NCBI GenBank assembly: GCA_017475875.1 | Contig: JAFVET010000099.1 | Span: forward strand, 1 to 10,485 | DNA: 10,485 bases | Direction of reading: 5' to 3' | From: Candidatus Methanomethylophilaceae archaeon | Lineage (GTDB): Archaea; Thermoplasmatota; Thermoplasmata; Methanomassiliicoccales; Methanomethylophilaceae | In this document: in pieces, positions 1 through 5,763 of the stretch | Numbering within the stretch: the first letter of the stretch is position 1 | Layout: the number at the start of each line of letters is the position of its first letter | Translations under genes and position numbers: made by a program | Notes under the pieces: generated by a model | Database searches by the model: none | Told to the model about the DNA's origin: nothing | What the model saw: the letters and a program-made list of their open reading frames with translations, nothing else

Positions 1-1146
1 GACCCAGGCATCGAAGGGGATGGCTTCATAGTAAAGGGTCATGGTCGTCAGCTGCATCGCGATCGACGACAGCATGAAAACCGTGGAACCGATCGTCAGG
101 AGCACAAAGGGACGGAAAAATCCCCCATCGTACATGACCGTCGCCATGACAAGGAACGGTATCATCAGGACTATGTACTGCGGGGCTCCGGGATAGATGA
201 ATATGACCGTCACCGATACGAAGACGGCCCATAGGAACGACCGATCGACTTCATCCTCGTCCTTCTTGGTGAAACGGTGGGCGATGAGCGCTTCCAACAC
301 GAGTATAGCCAGGTAGACCGATACGGAACTGTATTTCAGCAGGACGTCGACCGGGTTGTCGACGGCACCGGCACGGGATGTGACGAAAGTCATGCTGTCC
401 ATCAGGTTGCCGCTCAGGATTATCGGCAGCATCAGGATCGCGACCATGACGGCCGCCCCAGATACGGATTTGACCAACCTCGGGATCCATTGGTTCCTGT
501 CCTTCTTGAAGAGATAAGCAACCAATATGAACATGAGGAAAACCGGGAACAGTTTCGTCAGAACGGCCATGGCGAACATGCCCCCCGCGAGGAAATCGTG
601 TCCCTTGACCAGGAGGCATACGCACAATACGGTCATGAACGCGGATATGTTGTCGAACATGCCCCCGTCCGCCCCGATGAAAACAATGTTGATGGCCAGG
701 AAATACAGCGTGAACCCGATCTTGGCCTTCACCACGTCGTCAGTGTACGTCTTTATCAACCAGTACAGTGCGAGTGCACCCAAGAGGTCCACGACAAGCA
801 TCATGAGACCGAAGGTCAGATCGAACCCAGGCGACGTGAGGAAAGCATCGTCGTTGTCGCCTGCGAACAGGATCTCGGGGAACATGTCTCCCAGGTTCCC
901 TATGCCGACGGTCCTGATCGTGGCGGCGAACGCGGCAAGGATGTACCCCCAGACCGGAGGGTAGTAGTATCCCGCCACATCGTAAAGACCGTTCCCGCCC
1001 TCGATGTTGGAGATGGTGGTCGCCCACGCGGTCGTATCGTTGTTGAATTGGAGCGCGACGCTCACGATCAGTCTGACGATTATGCCGCAGGCTAGCACCA
1101 GGAGCATCCCCCTGCAGAGGAACCTCCCGTCATCGAAGAACCTCAT
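1..1146 (-). CDS. GT-C-type integral membrane glycosyltransferase, partial (C-terminus outside window)
   Basis: My own minus-strand translation is open for 382 codons from the ATG at 1146 to the window edge, so the C-terminus is missing. The product is a polytopic membrane protein. Hydrophobic segments lie at about residues 13-33, 63-80, 111-131, 143-158, 167-180, 186-212, 228-245, 274-290, 303-338 and 344-365. An outward loop after the first helix carries YYYPPVWGY (60-68), a later loop GADGGMFDN (158-166), and a helix LTKLFPVFL (196-204). These resemble the Tyr-Pro-Pro, acidic-loop and Lys-x-x-P patterns of polyprenyl-phosphate-dependent GT-C glycosyltransferases (DUF2029/GT87-like). The expected role is adding a sugar to a lipid-linked glycan or surface protein on the outer membrane face; donor and acceptor are unknown. 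The start overlaps the upstream stop as ATGA, and GAGGT sits just before it, indicating translational coupling. Family level is fairly sure, the exact subfamily is not. Confidence 0.72.
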   Translation of the reverse strand, partial: MRFFDDGRFLCRGMLLVLACGIIVRLIVSVALQFNNDTTAWATTISNIEGGNGLYDVAGYYYPPVWGYILAAFAATIRTVGIGNLGDMFPEILFAGDNDDAFLTSPGFDLTFGLMMLVVDLLGALALYWLIKTYTDDVVKAKIGFTLYFLAINIVFIGADGGMFDNISAFMTVLCVCLLVKGHDFLAGGMFAMAVLTKLFPVFLMFILVAYLFKKDRNQWIPRLVKSVSGAAVMVAILMLPIILSGNLMDSMTFVTSRAGAVDNPVDVLLKYSSVSVYLAILVLEALIAHRFTKKDEDEVDRSFLWAVFVSVTVIFIYPGAPQYIVLMIPFLVMATVMYDGGFFRPFVLLTIGSTVFMLSSIAMQLTTMTLYYEAIPFDAWV

Positions 1147-2165
1147 GATACCTCGTGCCTCTCGCAGTATGCGGCGTAGTCCCTTCCGATGATGACATAG
1201 ACGGAATCGCCCCTGGGGATGTTTCCTTCCACCGAACCGTACATGTTTCCTTTCTCACAACCGAGTATGCGCGAATCCGGGCCGATGCCCGAGGCTACGA
1301 TCTGCGCCAGGTCGATGCGTTGGAATATGGAGTATTCCCCGCCCATCACGCACACCATCCCCTGGCCGAGCGCCACCATCGTTATGCTGGAGCGCAGACC
1401 GTCGGAGAATCCGACGCACAGGTAGTCGGCATCGGTCGGCAGCCTGTCGGGGATCACCCCGAAGGTGGTGGAATCGCATTGGAGGTAAAGGGATCTGCAG
1501 AAACCGTTCCCGATGACGTCCGTTCCCCTGCCTTCGACGTCGTCTATGCACTCGGAACCGAGGAAAACCGACGTGCCGTTCTCCACCGTCTCCACGGAAT
1601 CGCCATGGGAGATGTACCGCCCGAGTATGTCGCCGATCCAGTACAGCCTTCCGCCGGATCCGATCCACTTCAGGATAGGCGAGCTTTCCGTACCGTCGTA
1701 CACCGTATCGGGCATGGTCCCGGAAAGCATGATCAGGGCATGTCCGACACCGGGGGCAGAGACGAGCGCCTCCATATCGGATGCGTCCAAGACCCGGACG
1801 TCGCAGACGCCTCTGACTTTGAGTGTGTGCGGTATCTGCTCCACGTAATAGTTCTCGTCCAGGTGCCTGGCACCGGTGGACGCATGTCCCTTCTCGATCG
1901 TCGCCGCCTGAGCAGGATCGTAATAGATCGATACGTCCTCCAGCGGCCCGAGCGTGCCGTCCAACGACAGGACGTCGTACACCTGGGCACCTCTGCATTC
2001 GATGGAGAAACTCACCTCGTCCGTATCCGTTTCGACCGAGGAACCATAGGCTCCGAGGGTGGCGGGTGACGTGAACGTGACGACCTCTCCGGCCAGTACC
2101 ACCGCTATCACAAGGATTGCGGCGATTACTGGGAAAGACACTTTCACGTTCATGGGGTCACTCAT
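1143..2165 (-). CDS. membrane-anchored exported Cys-rich protein of unknown function
   Basis: The gene encodes 340 residues. One hydrophobic segment at about residues 8-27 acts as an uncleaved signal anchor, followed by a hydrophilic domain expected outside the cell. That domain has nine cysteines (in IEC, GVC, SEC, GFC, LQC, YLC, MVC, LGC and AYC contexts), so disulfides are plausible. A stretch around residues 140-180, with ALIMLSG, then LKWIGSGGRLYWIGD, recalls the strand-turn-helix pattern of glutamine-amidotransferase-like (GATase1/ThuA-like) folds. That is a weak resemblance with no catalytic triad I can assign. It is translationally coupled (ATGA) to the GT-C glycosyltransferase gene, so a joint role in cell-surface glycan assembly or sensing is a reasonable inference. 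A TATA box lies about 44 bp upstream, predicting a leader of about 17 nt. I do not recognise the family; a second in-frame ATG at 2153 is an alternative start. Confidence 0.75.
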   Translation of the reverse strand: MSDPMNVKVSFPVIAAILVIAVVLAGEVVTFTSPATLGAYGSSVETDTDEVSFSIECRGAQVYDVLSLDGTLGPLEDVSIYYDPAQAATIEKGHASTGARHLDENYYVEQIPHTLKVRGVCDVRVLDASDMEALVSAPGVGHALIMLSGTMPDTVYDGTESSPILKWIGSGGRLYWIGDILGRYISHGDSVETVENGTSVFLGSECIDDVEGRGTDVIGNGFCRSLYLQCDSTTFGVIPDRLPTDADYLCVGFSDGLRSSITMVALGQGMVCVMGGEYSIFQRIDLAQIVASGIGPDSRILGCEKGNMYGSVEGNIPRGDSVYVIIGRDYAAYCERHEVS

Positions 2166-2206
2166 CCGGGTCTCTGACCGTTCGAAGGAGTCGTCACGAT
2201 GTCCCT

Positions 2207-2212
2207 TTATAA
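2207..2212 (-). promoter_or_regulatory. TATA box of the exported protein / glycosyltransferase unit
   Basis: On the minus strand the sequence reads TTCTTATAAAGG, a good archaeal TATA element with a purine-containing flank. Its centre lies about 44 bp upstream of the ATG at 2165, so transcription would start near 2182 and leave a leader of about 17 nt. No strong Shine-Dalgarno sequence is visible in that leader. Confidence 0.55.
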
Positions 2213-2331
2213 GAACCGACTGATGTCACGTACCGCACCATCCTGAAACCTGACGATCAGGTTGGAAGGAGGGGGATACCTGTCTCCGACCGTTTCGATT
2301 TCGGATAGGGGGCGGTGTCAGATTATCCTGT
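2213..2331. other. intergenic region with a perfect 7-bp hairpin
   Basis: This spacer lies between the end of the phosphoesterase gene and the promoter of the exported-protein gene, both on the minus strand. It contains AACCTGA-CGA-TCAGGTT at 2247-2263, a perfect 7-bp inverted repeat with a 3-nt loop. Weaker outer pairing (TCC/GGA) is possible across an internal loop. It may be a transcript end structure for the phosphoesterase, but no T-run follows on the minus strand, so it is not a convincing terminator. A near repeat, GTCTCTGACCGTTCGA at 2170-2185 and GTCTCCGACCGTTTCGA at 2282-2298, brackets the region. I see no gene here. Confidence 0.35.
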
Positions 2332-2976
2332 TCACACGTCCTTGGGACCCAGGAGCGTGACCTTGACCTCTTCCCCGTCCAGGTCGACTATGGCGCAGCG
2401 GCCCTCTTTGGCGGGGCCCGGGTTCAGGAAAACGGTCCCGTTCTTCTCGAACGTGCCCACGTCCTCGTGGATGTGGCCTGAAAGGGCCAGTATCGGGTGG
2501 TATTCCTCGACGATCCTCATGACCGCGGGGCTGCCGACGCTCGCTCCGGAGGGGATGTGGTCGAGGGTCCCGTAGGCCGGCGCGTGGGTCACCAGGACCA
2601 TCTTCTCGGATGCGTTCCTCTTCAATCCGTCGTACAGTTCCTCCTCAGTAAGTTCGAATATCGTCCCGAAGATGGTGATGTTGGATCCACCAAGTCCTAC
2701 GAAACGGTATCCCCCTATCTCCACGGCTTTCCCGTGAAGGTCGACCGCCACGTCAGATATCCCGTCCGGGAGGTCGCGGGGGTCGCAGTTACCAGGGATG
2801 ACGTACACCTTCGAATCGATGGCGGACACTATCTTGCGGGCATCCTCCACGGTACCGAAGTCGGTTACGTCACCGAGGAACATGACGAATTCCGCACCCT
2901 TCTCATGGATGACCCTGTTGATCCATTCGACTGCGGAACGCTTCTGGTGGAGATCGCTTATGACGAGGAACCTCAT
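2332..2976 (-). CDS. calcineurin-like metallophosphoesterase (COG2129-like)
   Basis: With the start at 2976 the product is 214 residues and soluble. The dimetal phosphoesterase motifs appear in order: ISDLH (D8, H10), GDVTD (D36), GNCD (N63, D65), VTHAP (H131) and SGHIHE (H168, H170). This is a complete set of metal ligands, so an active phosphomono- or phosphodiesterase is expected; the substrate cannot be told from sequence. GNCD in place of GNHE/D is common in the archaeal Icc-related branch. I prefer the ATG at 2976 over the one at 2988. The TATA core at 3002-3007 lies about 28 bp upstream of 2976, which gives a leaderless transcript starting at that codon. The protein then begins directly with the first beta strand, MRFLVISDLH. 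It is divergent from the hypothetical gene at 3057. Confidence 0.88.
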   Translation of the reverse strand: MRFLVISDLHQKRSAVEWINRVIHEKGAEFVMFLGDVTDFGTVEDARKIVSAIDSKVYVIPGNCDPRDLPDGISDVAVDLHGKAVEIGGYRFVGLGGSNITIFGTIFELTEEELYDGLKRNASEKMVLVTHAPAYGTLDHIPSGASVGSPAVMRIVEEYHPILALSGHIHEDVGTFEKNGTVFLNPGPAKEGRCAIVDLDGEEVKVTLLGPKDV

Positions 2977-3001
2977 GCTCACCCTCATCGATTATGGATA
3001 C

Positions 3002-3032
3002 TTATAACGACCGTGTTGGTGATCCGTTATAA
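3002..3032. promoter_or_regulatory. symmetric divergent promoter (two inverted TATA boxes)
   Basis: TTATAACG at 3002-3009 and CGTTATAA at 3025-3032 form a perfect 8-bp inverted repeat with a 15-bp centre. Each arm contains a TATA core. The left one drives the minus-strand phosphoesterase, with its centre about 28 bp from the ATG at 2976. The right one drives the plus-strand hypothetical gene, about 27 bp from the ATG at 3057. Both distances predict leaderless transcripts. The two promoters face away from each other within about 80 bp, so shared regulation is possible. Confidence 0.6.
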
Positions 3033-3056
3033 TGAAGTCCCCGGACACCATGCGCC

Positions 3057-3515
3057 ATGTTGGTTACCATGGATCCGGTGAACGTCTACAAACAGTTCTT
3101 CGAAGCCGAGTGCGAGGCCAATGGTGTGGCAAGGCACGCGGTGCAGGGGCTTCTCGTCGCGGAATCCCAGGGAGGGCACATCAGGTATTACGTCTCGCTG
3201 AGCTTCTTCCCCCACGTGGATCCGGAGGATTTCGGCGTCACGTACGACGCCTGTTGGGAAGAGACATTGTACGAGGCGCCCGGTCGCCGCTCCAAGAAGA
3301 GGGAGGAGGCGCTGCTCTCGTCGTTCCGCGAGAAAGCCGACGGTATGGCTGCGGAACATGGGGCAAGGGTGTTCTGGGACCGTCCACTGGGCGGACCTGG
3401 AAGGGCCCGAGGTGACAGTTCCCGGAACACCTCGCTTTTCTATCAGGCACCCTCGTCCATGTCGAAGACGACTTGGATGCTGAGGCCCGTGCAGCCCTTG
3501 ATGATGTTCGTGTAG
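3057..3515 (+). CDS. hypothetical small protein, C-terminus uncertain
   Basis: The frame encodes up to 152 residues. The first 108 or so look like a real soluble protein with codon use matching the neighbours. They run from VNVYKQFFEAECEANGVA through a strand-rich part (HIRYYVSLSFFPHVD) to a charged helix (RRSKKREEALLSSFREKADG) and GARVFWDRP. I do not recognise the family. The TATA core at 3027-3032 places transcription start almost at the ATG, so it is probably leaderless. An alternative Met lies at 3069. The end is odd. The frame overlaps the convergent phosphatase-like gene by about 73 bp and stops at TAG, unlike every other complete gene here, which stops at TGA. From about 3388, frame 1 (tgg gcg gac ctg gaa ...) has the more native codon use and ends at TGA 3481. 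Frame 2 ends at TGA 3415. A frameshift near 3380-3390 is therefore possible. Confidence 0.5.
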   Translation: MLVTMDPVNVYKQFFEAECEANGVARHAVQGLLVAESQGGHIRYYVSLSFFPHVDPEDFGVTYDACWEETLYEAPGRRSKKREEALLSSFREKADGMAAEHGARVFWDRPLGGPGRARGDSSRNTSLFYQAPSSMSKTTWMLRPVQPLMMFV

Positions 3516-3907
3516 GCATCATCCAGGTCGTTGGAGTTCGATATGACCGGTATCTCCCCTCCGCCGGCGTAATCCATGAGGAGTCCGATCTTGGGCCCGG
3601 TTATTCCCCTGGCCTTGACCGCCTTCACGTCGGCGGCGTCCATACATACGATGTAGTCGGAATTTCTGATGTCGGAATCCGTGAGCAGACGCGCCTTCTT
3701 CCCGGAACAGTCCTGTTTTTGGAGTTTTATCAGCTTCACGGCTTCCGGAAGGACCTCGTCTCCCACGTGCGCCGGGTCGGTGGCACAGGAATCGCATTCG
3801 ACGAGCTCGTCGATGTTCCCGGCGATCAGGTCCTTGAAGACGTATTCGGCGATAGGGCTTCTGCAGATGTTGCTTTTGCTCACGAAGAGCACCTTTACCT
3901 TCGACAT
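3443..3907 (-). CDS. low-molecular-weight phosphatase homologue, probably catalytically dead
   Basis: The product is 154 residues with the low-molecular-weight protein tyrosine phosphatase / arsenate reductase fold pattern. It has KVKVLFVSKSNICRSPIAEYVF (residues 3-24), SCATD (40-44), DSDIRNSDYIVCMD (77-90), IGLLMDY (107-113) and a C-terminal helix. The active-site loop should be Cys-x5-Arg. Here it is Ser10-KSNIC-Arg16, so the nucleophilic Cys is replaced by Ser (codon AGC). The general-acid Asp-Pro expected after EIP (118-120) is Val-Ile. Binding of a phospho-ligand could persist, but normal Cys-based catalysis should not. I chose the ATG at 3907. A TATA core at 3931-3936 lies about 26 bp upstream, predicting a leaderless transcript, and MSKVKVLFV begins at the first strand. 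The frame is open to 4054, but those extra residues fall upstream of the promoter. It converges on and overlaps the hypothetical gene at 3057. Confidence 0.82.
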   Translation of the reverse strand: MSKVKVLFVSKSNICRSPIAEYVFKDLIAGNIDELVECDSCATDPAHVGDEVLPEAVKLIKLQKQDCSGKKARLLTDSDIRNSDYIVCMDAADVKAVKARGITGPKIGLLMDYAGGGEIPVISNSNDLDDAYTNIIKGCTGLSIQVVFDMDEGA

Positions 3908-3930
3908 GTATGATGGACCGCATCGTAGCG

Positions 3931-3936
3931 TTATAT
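3931..3936 (-). promoter_or_regulatory. TATA box of the phosphatase-like gene
   Basis: The minus strand reads AAGCATATAACGC. The core is centred about 26 bp upstream of the ATG at 3907, the spacing expected for a leaderless archaeal transcript. This site also argues against the longer open frame starting at 4054. Confidence 0.6.
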
Positions 3937-4035
3937 GCTTTCGCGGGATTCCACCCGGACGGATGCAATTCACCCAGCCTGCTCCAGACGTGTCGGTGGA
4001 CCCAGTGCGGAGGTGTCTTCTTTCTACAAATGTTT

Positions 4036-4041
4036 TTATAA
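4036..4041 (+). promoter_or_regulatory. TATA box of the aIF1A-to-KsgA operon
   Basis: TGTTTTTATAAAAT at 4031-4043 is the strongest TATA element in the window. Its core centre is about 40 bp before the aIF1A ATG, which predicts transcription start near 4065 and a leader of about 14 nt. GGAG at 4066-4069 would lie at the very 5' end of that leader as a ribosome-binding site. No other clear promoter is seen until 9007, so this one probably serves all eight genes. Confidence 0.6.
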
Positions 4042-4078
4042 AATGGGTGGCCATGGGCCATTATTGGAGTGTAAGTTC

Positions 4079-4408
4079 ATGAGCGATAATGAACCGCTTG
4101 AGAGCCCGGATGAGGACGTTACGCGTGTACGTCTTCCGAATATAAAGGAAGGAGAGATGTTCGGGATAGCGGATCAGCTGCTCGGGGCATCCAAGATCAA
4201 GGTCATGTGCGAGGACGGGGTGTCCCGTGTCGGCCGCATCCCAGGCAAGATCAAGAAGAGGATGTGGATCAGGGAAGGCGACCTGCTCATCATCTCCGTC
4301 TGGGACTTCCAGCCGGACAAATGCGACGTCAGGTTCCGCTACACCAAGACCCAGGCCGTTAACCTCAGCAAGAGGAAGAAGGTCCCGAAGAACCTTGACA
4401 TATTCTGA
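4079..4408 (+). CDS. eif1A: translation initiation factor aIF1A
   Basis: The product is 109 residues, the normal length for archaeal IF1A (eIF1A/IF1 family). It binds the A site of the small ribosomal subunit and helps the initiator tRNA scan and settle. An acidic N-terminal tail (residues 1-14) is followed by the OB-fold S1-IF1 domain at about 20-92. Typical family segments are RVRLPNIKEGEMFG, ADQLLGASKIKVMCEDG, RIPGKIKKRMWIREGD and ISVWDFQPDKCDV. A basic C-terminal tail (98-104) follows. The ATG at 4079 is chosen because the family begins just before this acidic tail, and the open frame extending up to 3935 lies across the promoter. It is the first gene of the operon and is followed 9 nt later by rio1, a neighbour pairing known in many archaea. 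Confidence 0.95.
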   Translation: MSDNEPLESPDEDVTRVRLPNIKEGEMFGIADQLLGASKIKVMCEDGVSRVGRIPGKIKKRMWIREGDLLIISVWDFQPDKCDVRFRYTKTQAVNLSKRKKVPKNLDIF

Positions 4409-4417
4409 GGTGGCTGC

Positions 4418-5209
4418 ATGACCTCCTACGAGGAGACCTATGCCTACCTCGAGAGGCATGTGGATGCACTGAAGACTGACCGCACAGGGGACGAGAGGCA
4501 GACGGACGGCGAGGTCTTCGACAGGAAGACCTTGATGACCATCTACGACCTGATGACCTCGGGGTACATAGACTCCGTGCGCCATCCGATCTCCACCGGC
4601 AAGGAGGGCAACGTGTTCTACGCCCTCGACGAGGACGGGGACGAGGTCGCGCTCAAGATATTCCGCACCTCCACCTCGACGTTCAAGAGGGTGTCGAAGT
4701 ACGTGGAGGGCGACCCGAGGTTCCGCGGGGTCACGGGAAACCGTTGGAAGATGATCTACGCATGGGTCAACAAGGAGTTCAAGAACCTGGTACGCTACAG
4801 CGAGGCCGGGATTCCGGTTCCCGAACCCATAACGTACAGCAAGAACTGCCTGCTTATGGAGTACATCGGGGAAGAGGACGGACCCGCCCCGCAGCTCAAG
4901 GACTGCGTCCTGGAGGATCCGGACGACACCTACGACGAGGTGCTGTCGTTCATAATCGACGGGTGGAGGGACGCGCACCTGGTGCACGGGGATCTCAGCG
5001 AGTACAACATCCTGATGCAGAACGGGGAACCCATCATGATCGACGTGGGTCAGGCCATGACGTCCGACCACTACAACGCACGCGAGCTGCTGGAACGCGA
5101 CATCCGCAACATCAACAGTTTCTTCGGCAAACGCGGGGCGGACGTGATCGACGACGCGGTCGTATTGGACGAGACTCTGAACGGAGACGACGAGGAGGAC
5201 GAGGAATGA
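4418..5209 (+). CDS. rio1: RIO1-type serine/threonine protein kinase
   Basis: The product is 263 residues, typical for archaeal Rio1, an atypical kinase/ATPase acting in late small-subunit ribosome maturation. Visible motifs in order are the RIO-type nucleotide loop STGKEGNVFYA (59-69), the ATP-binding Lys80 in ALKIF, and the flexible-loop region 83-108. Then come Glu119 in NKEF, the hinge MEYIG (147-151), the catalytic loop HGDLSEYN (190-197; D192, N197) and the metal-binding IDVGQA (208-213; D209). All key residues are present, so it should be active. The C-terminus is a strongly acidic tail (about 257-263). The ribosome-binding site GAGGTGG overlaps the aIF1A stop. Its own stop overlaps the next ATG as ATGA, linking it to the KH protein, which acts in the same process in eukaryotes. 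Confidence 0.96.
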   Translation: MTSYEETYAYLERHVDALKTDRTGDERQTDGEVFDRKTLMTIYDLMTSGYIDSVRHPISTGKEGNVFYALDEDGDEVALKIFRTSTSTFKRVSKYVEGDPRFRGVTGNRWKMIYAWVNKEFKNLVRYSEAGIPVPEPITYSKNCLLMEYIGEEDGPAPQLKDCVLEDPDDTYDEVLSFIIDGWRDAHLVHGDLSEYNILMQNGEPIMIDVGQAMTSDHYNARELLERDIRNINSFFGKRGADVIDDAVVLDETLNGDDEEDEE

Positions 5210-5754
5210 GGTCCATTAGGGTACCGGCCGACAGGGTCGGAACGCTCATCGGGAAGAACGGTGAGACCAAAAACATGATCCAGAAGATATCTGGAGTCAA
5301 GATCGATATAGATACGGAGGAGGGCGAGGTCACGGTCCACGACGACGTGGAGCTCGAGGACCCGGTCATGGCCCTTAAGATCCTTGACGTGATCAAGGCG
5401 GTCGGAAGGGGGTTCAACCCCGAGAAGGCGATGAGGCTCTTCGAGGAAGACGAATACCTGGAGATAGTGGACATAAAGGACTTCGTGGGGGACCGCGAGG
5501 GCCAGGTGACCCGCATCAGGGGCCGTCTCATTGGGAAGAACGGCAAGACCCGTCGCATCATAGAGGACCTTACGGGTTGCGACATGGTCATCTACGGCAA
5601 CACCGTGGGTCTGATCGGAAACTCTATAACGCTCCCGATCGCAAAGCACGCGGTGGAGCTGATCATGCACGGCAGCGAGCATGCAACCGTGTACCACTAT
5701 CTGGAAAGCCAGCGCCCCCGTCTGCGCATAGCCGAGATGGGATTCGACCTGTGA
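5206..5754 (+). CDS. two-KH-domain RNA-binding protein (Dim2/Pno1/Krr1-like)
   Basis: The product is 182 residues and has two KH RNA-binding domains. The GxxG loops are GKNG at 16-19 (in LIGKNGETKNMI) and GKNG at 110-113 (in LIGKNGKTRRII). An RGFNPEKAMRLF segment (68-79) between them, then YLEIVDI and GNTVGLIG (131-138), are characteristic of archaeal homologues of Dim2/Pno1 (Krr1 superfamily). In eukaryotes Pno1 binds the 3' region of the small-subunit rRNA with Nob1 and the Dim1 methyltransferase; an archaeal counterpart role is established only by homology. Both GxxG loops are intact, whereas in eukaryotic Pno1 one KH is degenerate. The start is fixed by the ATGA overlap with rio1. The longer open frame beginning at 4744 is only the rio1 shadow. 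Confidence 0.92.
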   Translation: MRSIRVPADRVGTLIGKNGETKNMIQKISGVKIDIDTEEGEVTVHDDVELEDPVMALKILDVIKAVGRGFNPEKAMRLFEEDEYLEIVDIKDFVGDREGQVTRIRGRLIGKNGKTRRIIEDLTGCDMVIYGNTVGLIGNSITLPIAKHAVELIMHGSEHATVYHYLESQRPRLRIAEMGFDL

Positions 5755-5763
5755 GGTGCGAGG

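Noticed and set aside
185..200. Idea of a DnaJ-like protein because of the Cys/Gly repeats in pus10 (residue positions given)
   Set aside because: The CxxC-GKG cluster is a known part of archaeal Pus10, and the GREDIDAR and QRTPRRV motifs settle the identity.
277..2069. Plus-strand open frames of 272 and 304 residues over the left end
   Set aside because: The minus-strand reading gives a coherent multi-membrane glycosyltransferase and an anchored exported protein with an ATGA overlap. The plus-strand products are low-complexity His/Arg/Asp-rich shadows.
3908..4054. N-terminal extension of the phosphatase-like protein to the ATG at 4054
   Set aside because: A TATA box at 3931-3936 lies inside the extension at leaderless distance from the ATG at 3907. 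The extra residues have no family match and precede the normal first strand.
3935..4078. N-terminal extension of aIF1A
   Set aside because: It runs through the operon TATA box, and the family starts near the Met at 4079.
4061..5071. A 336-residue minus-strand open frame opposite aIF1A and rio1
   Set aside because: It is an antisense shadow of two certain genes and its start and end do not fit any promoter.
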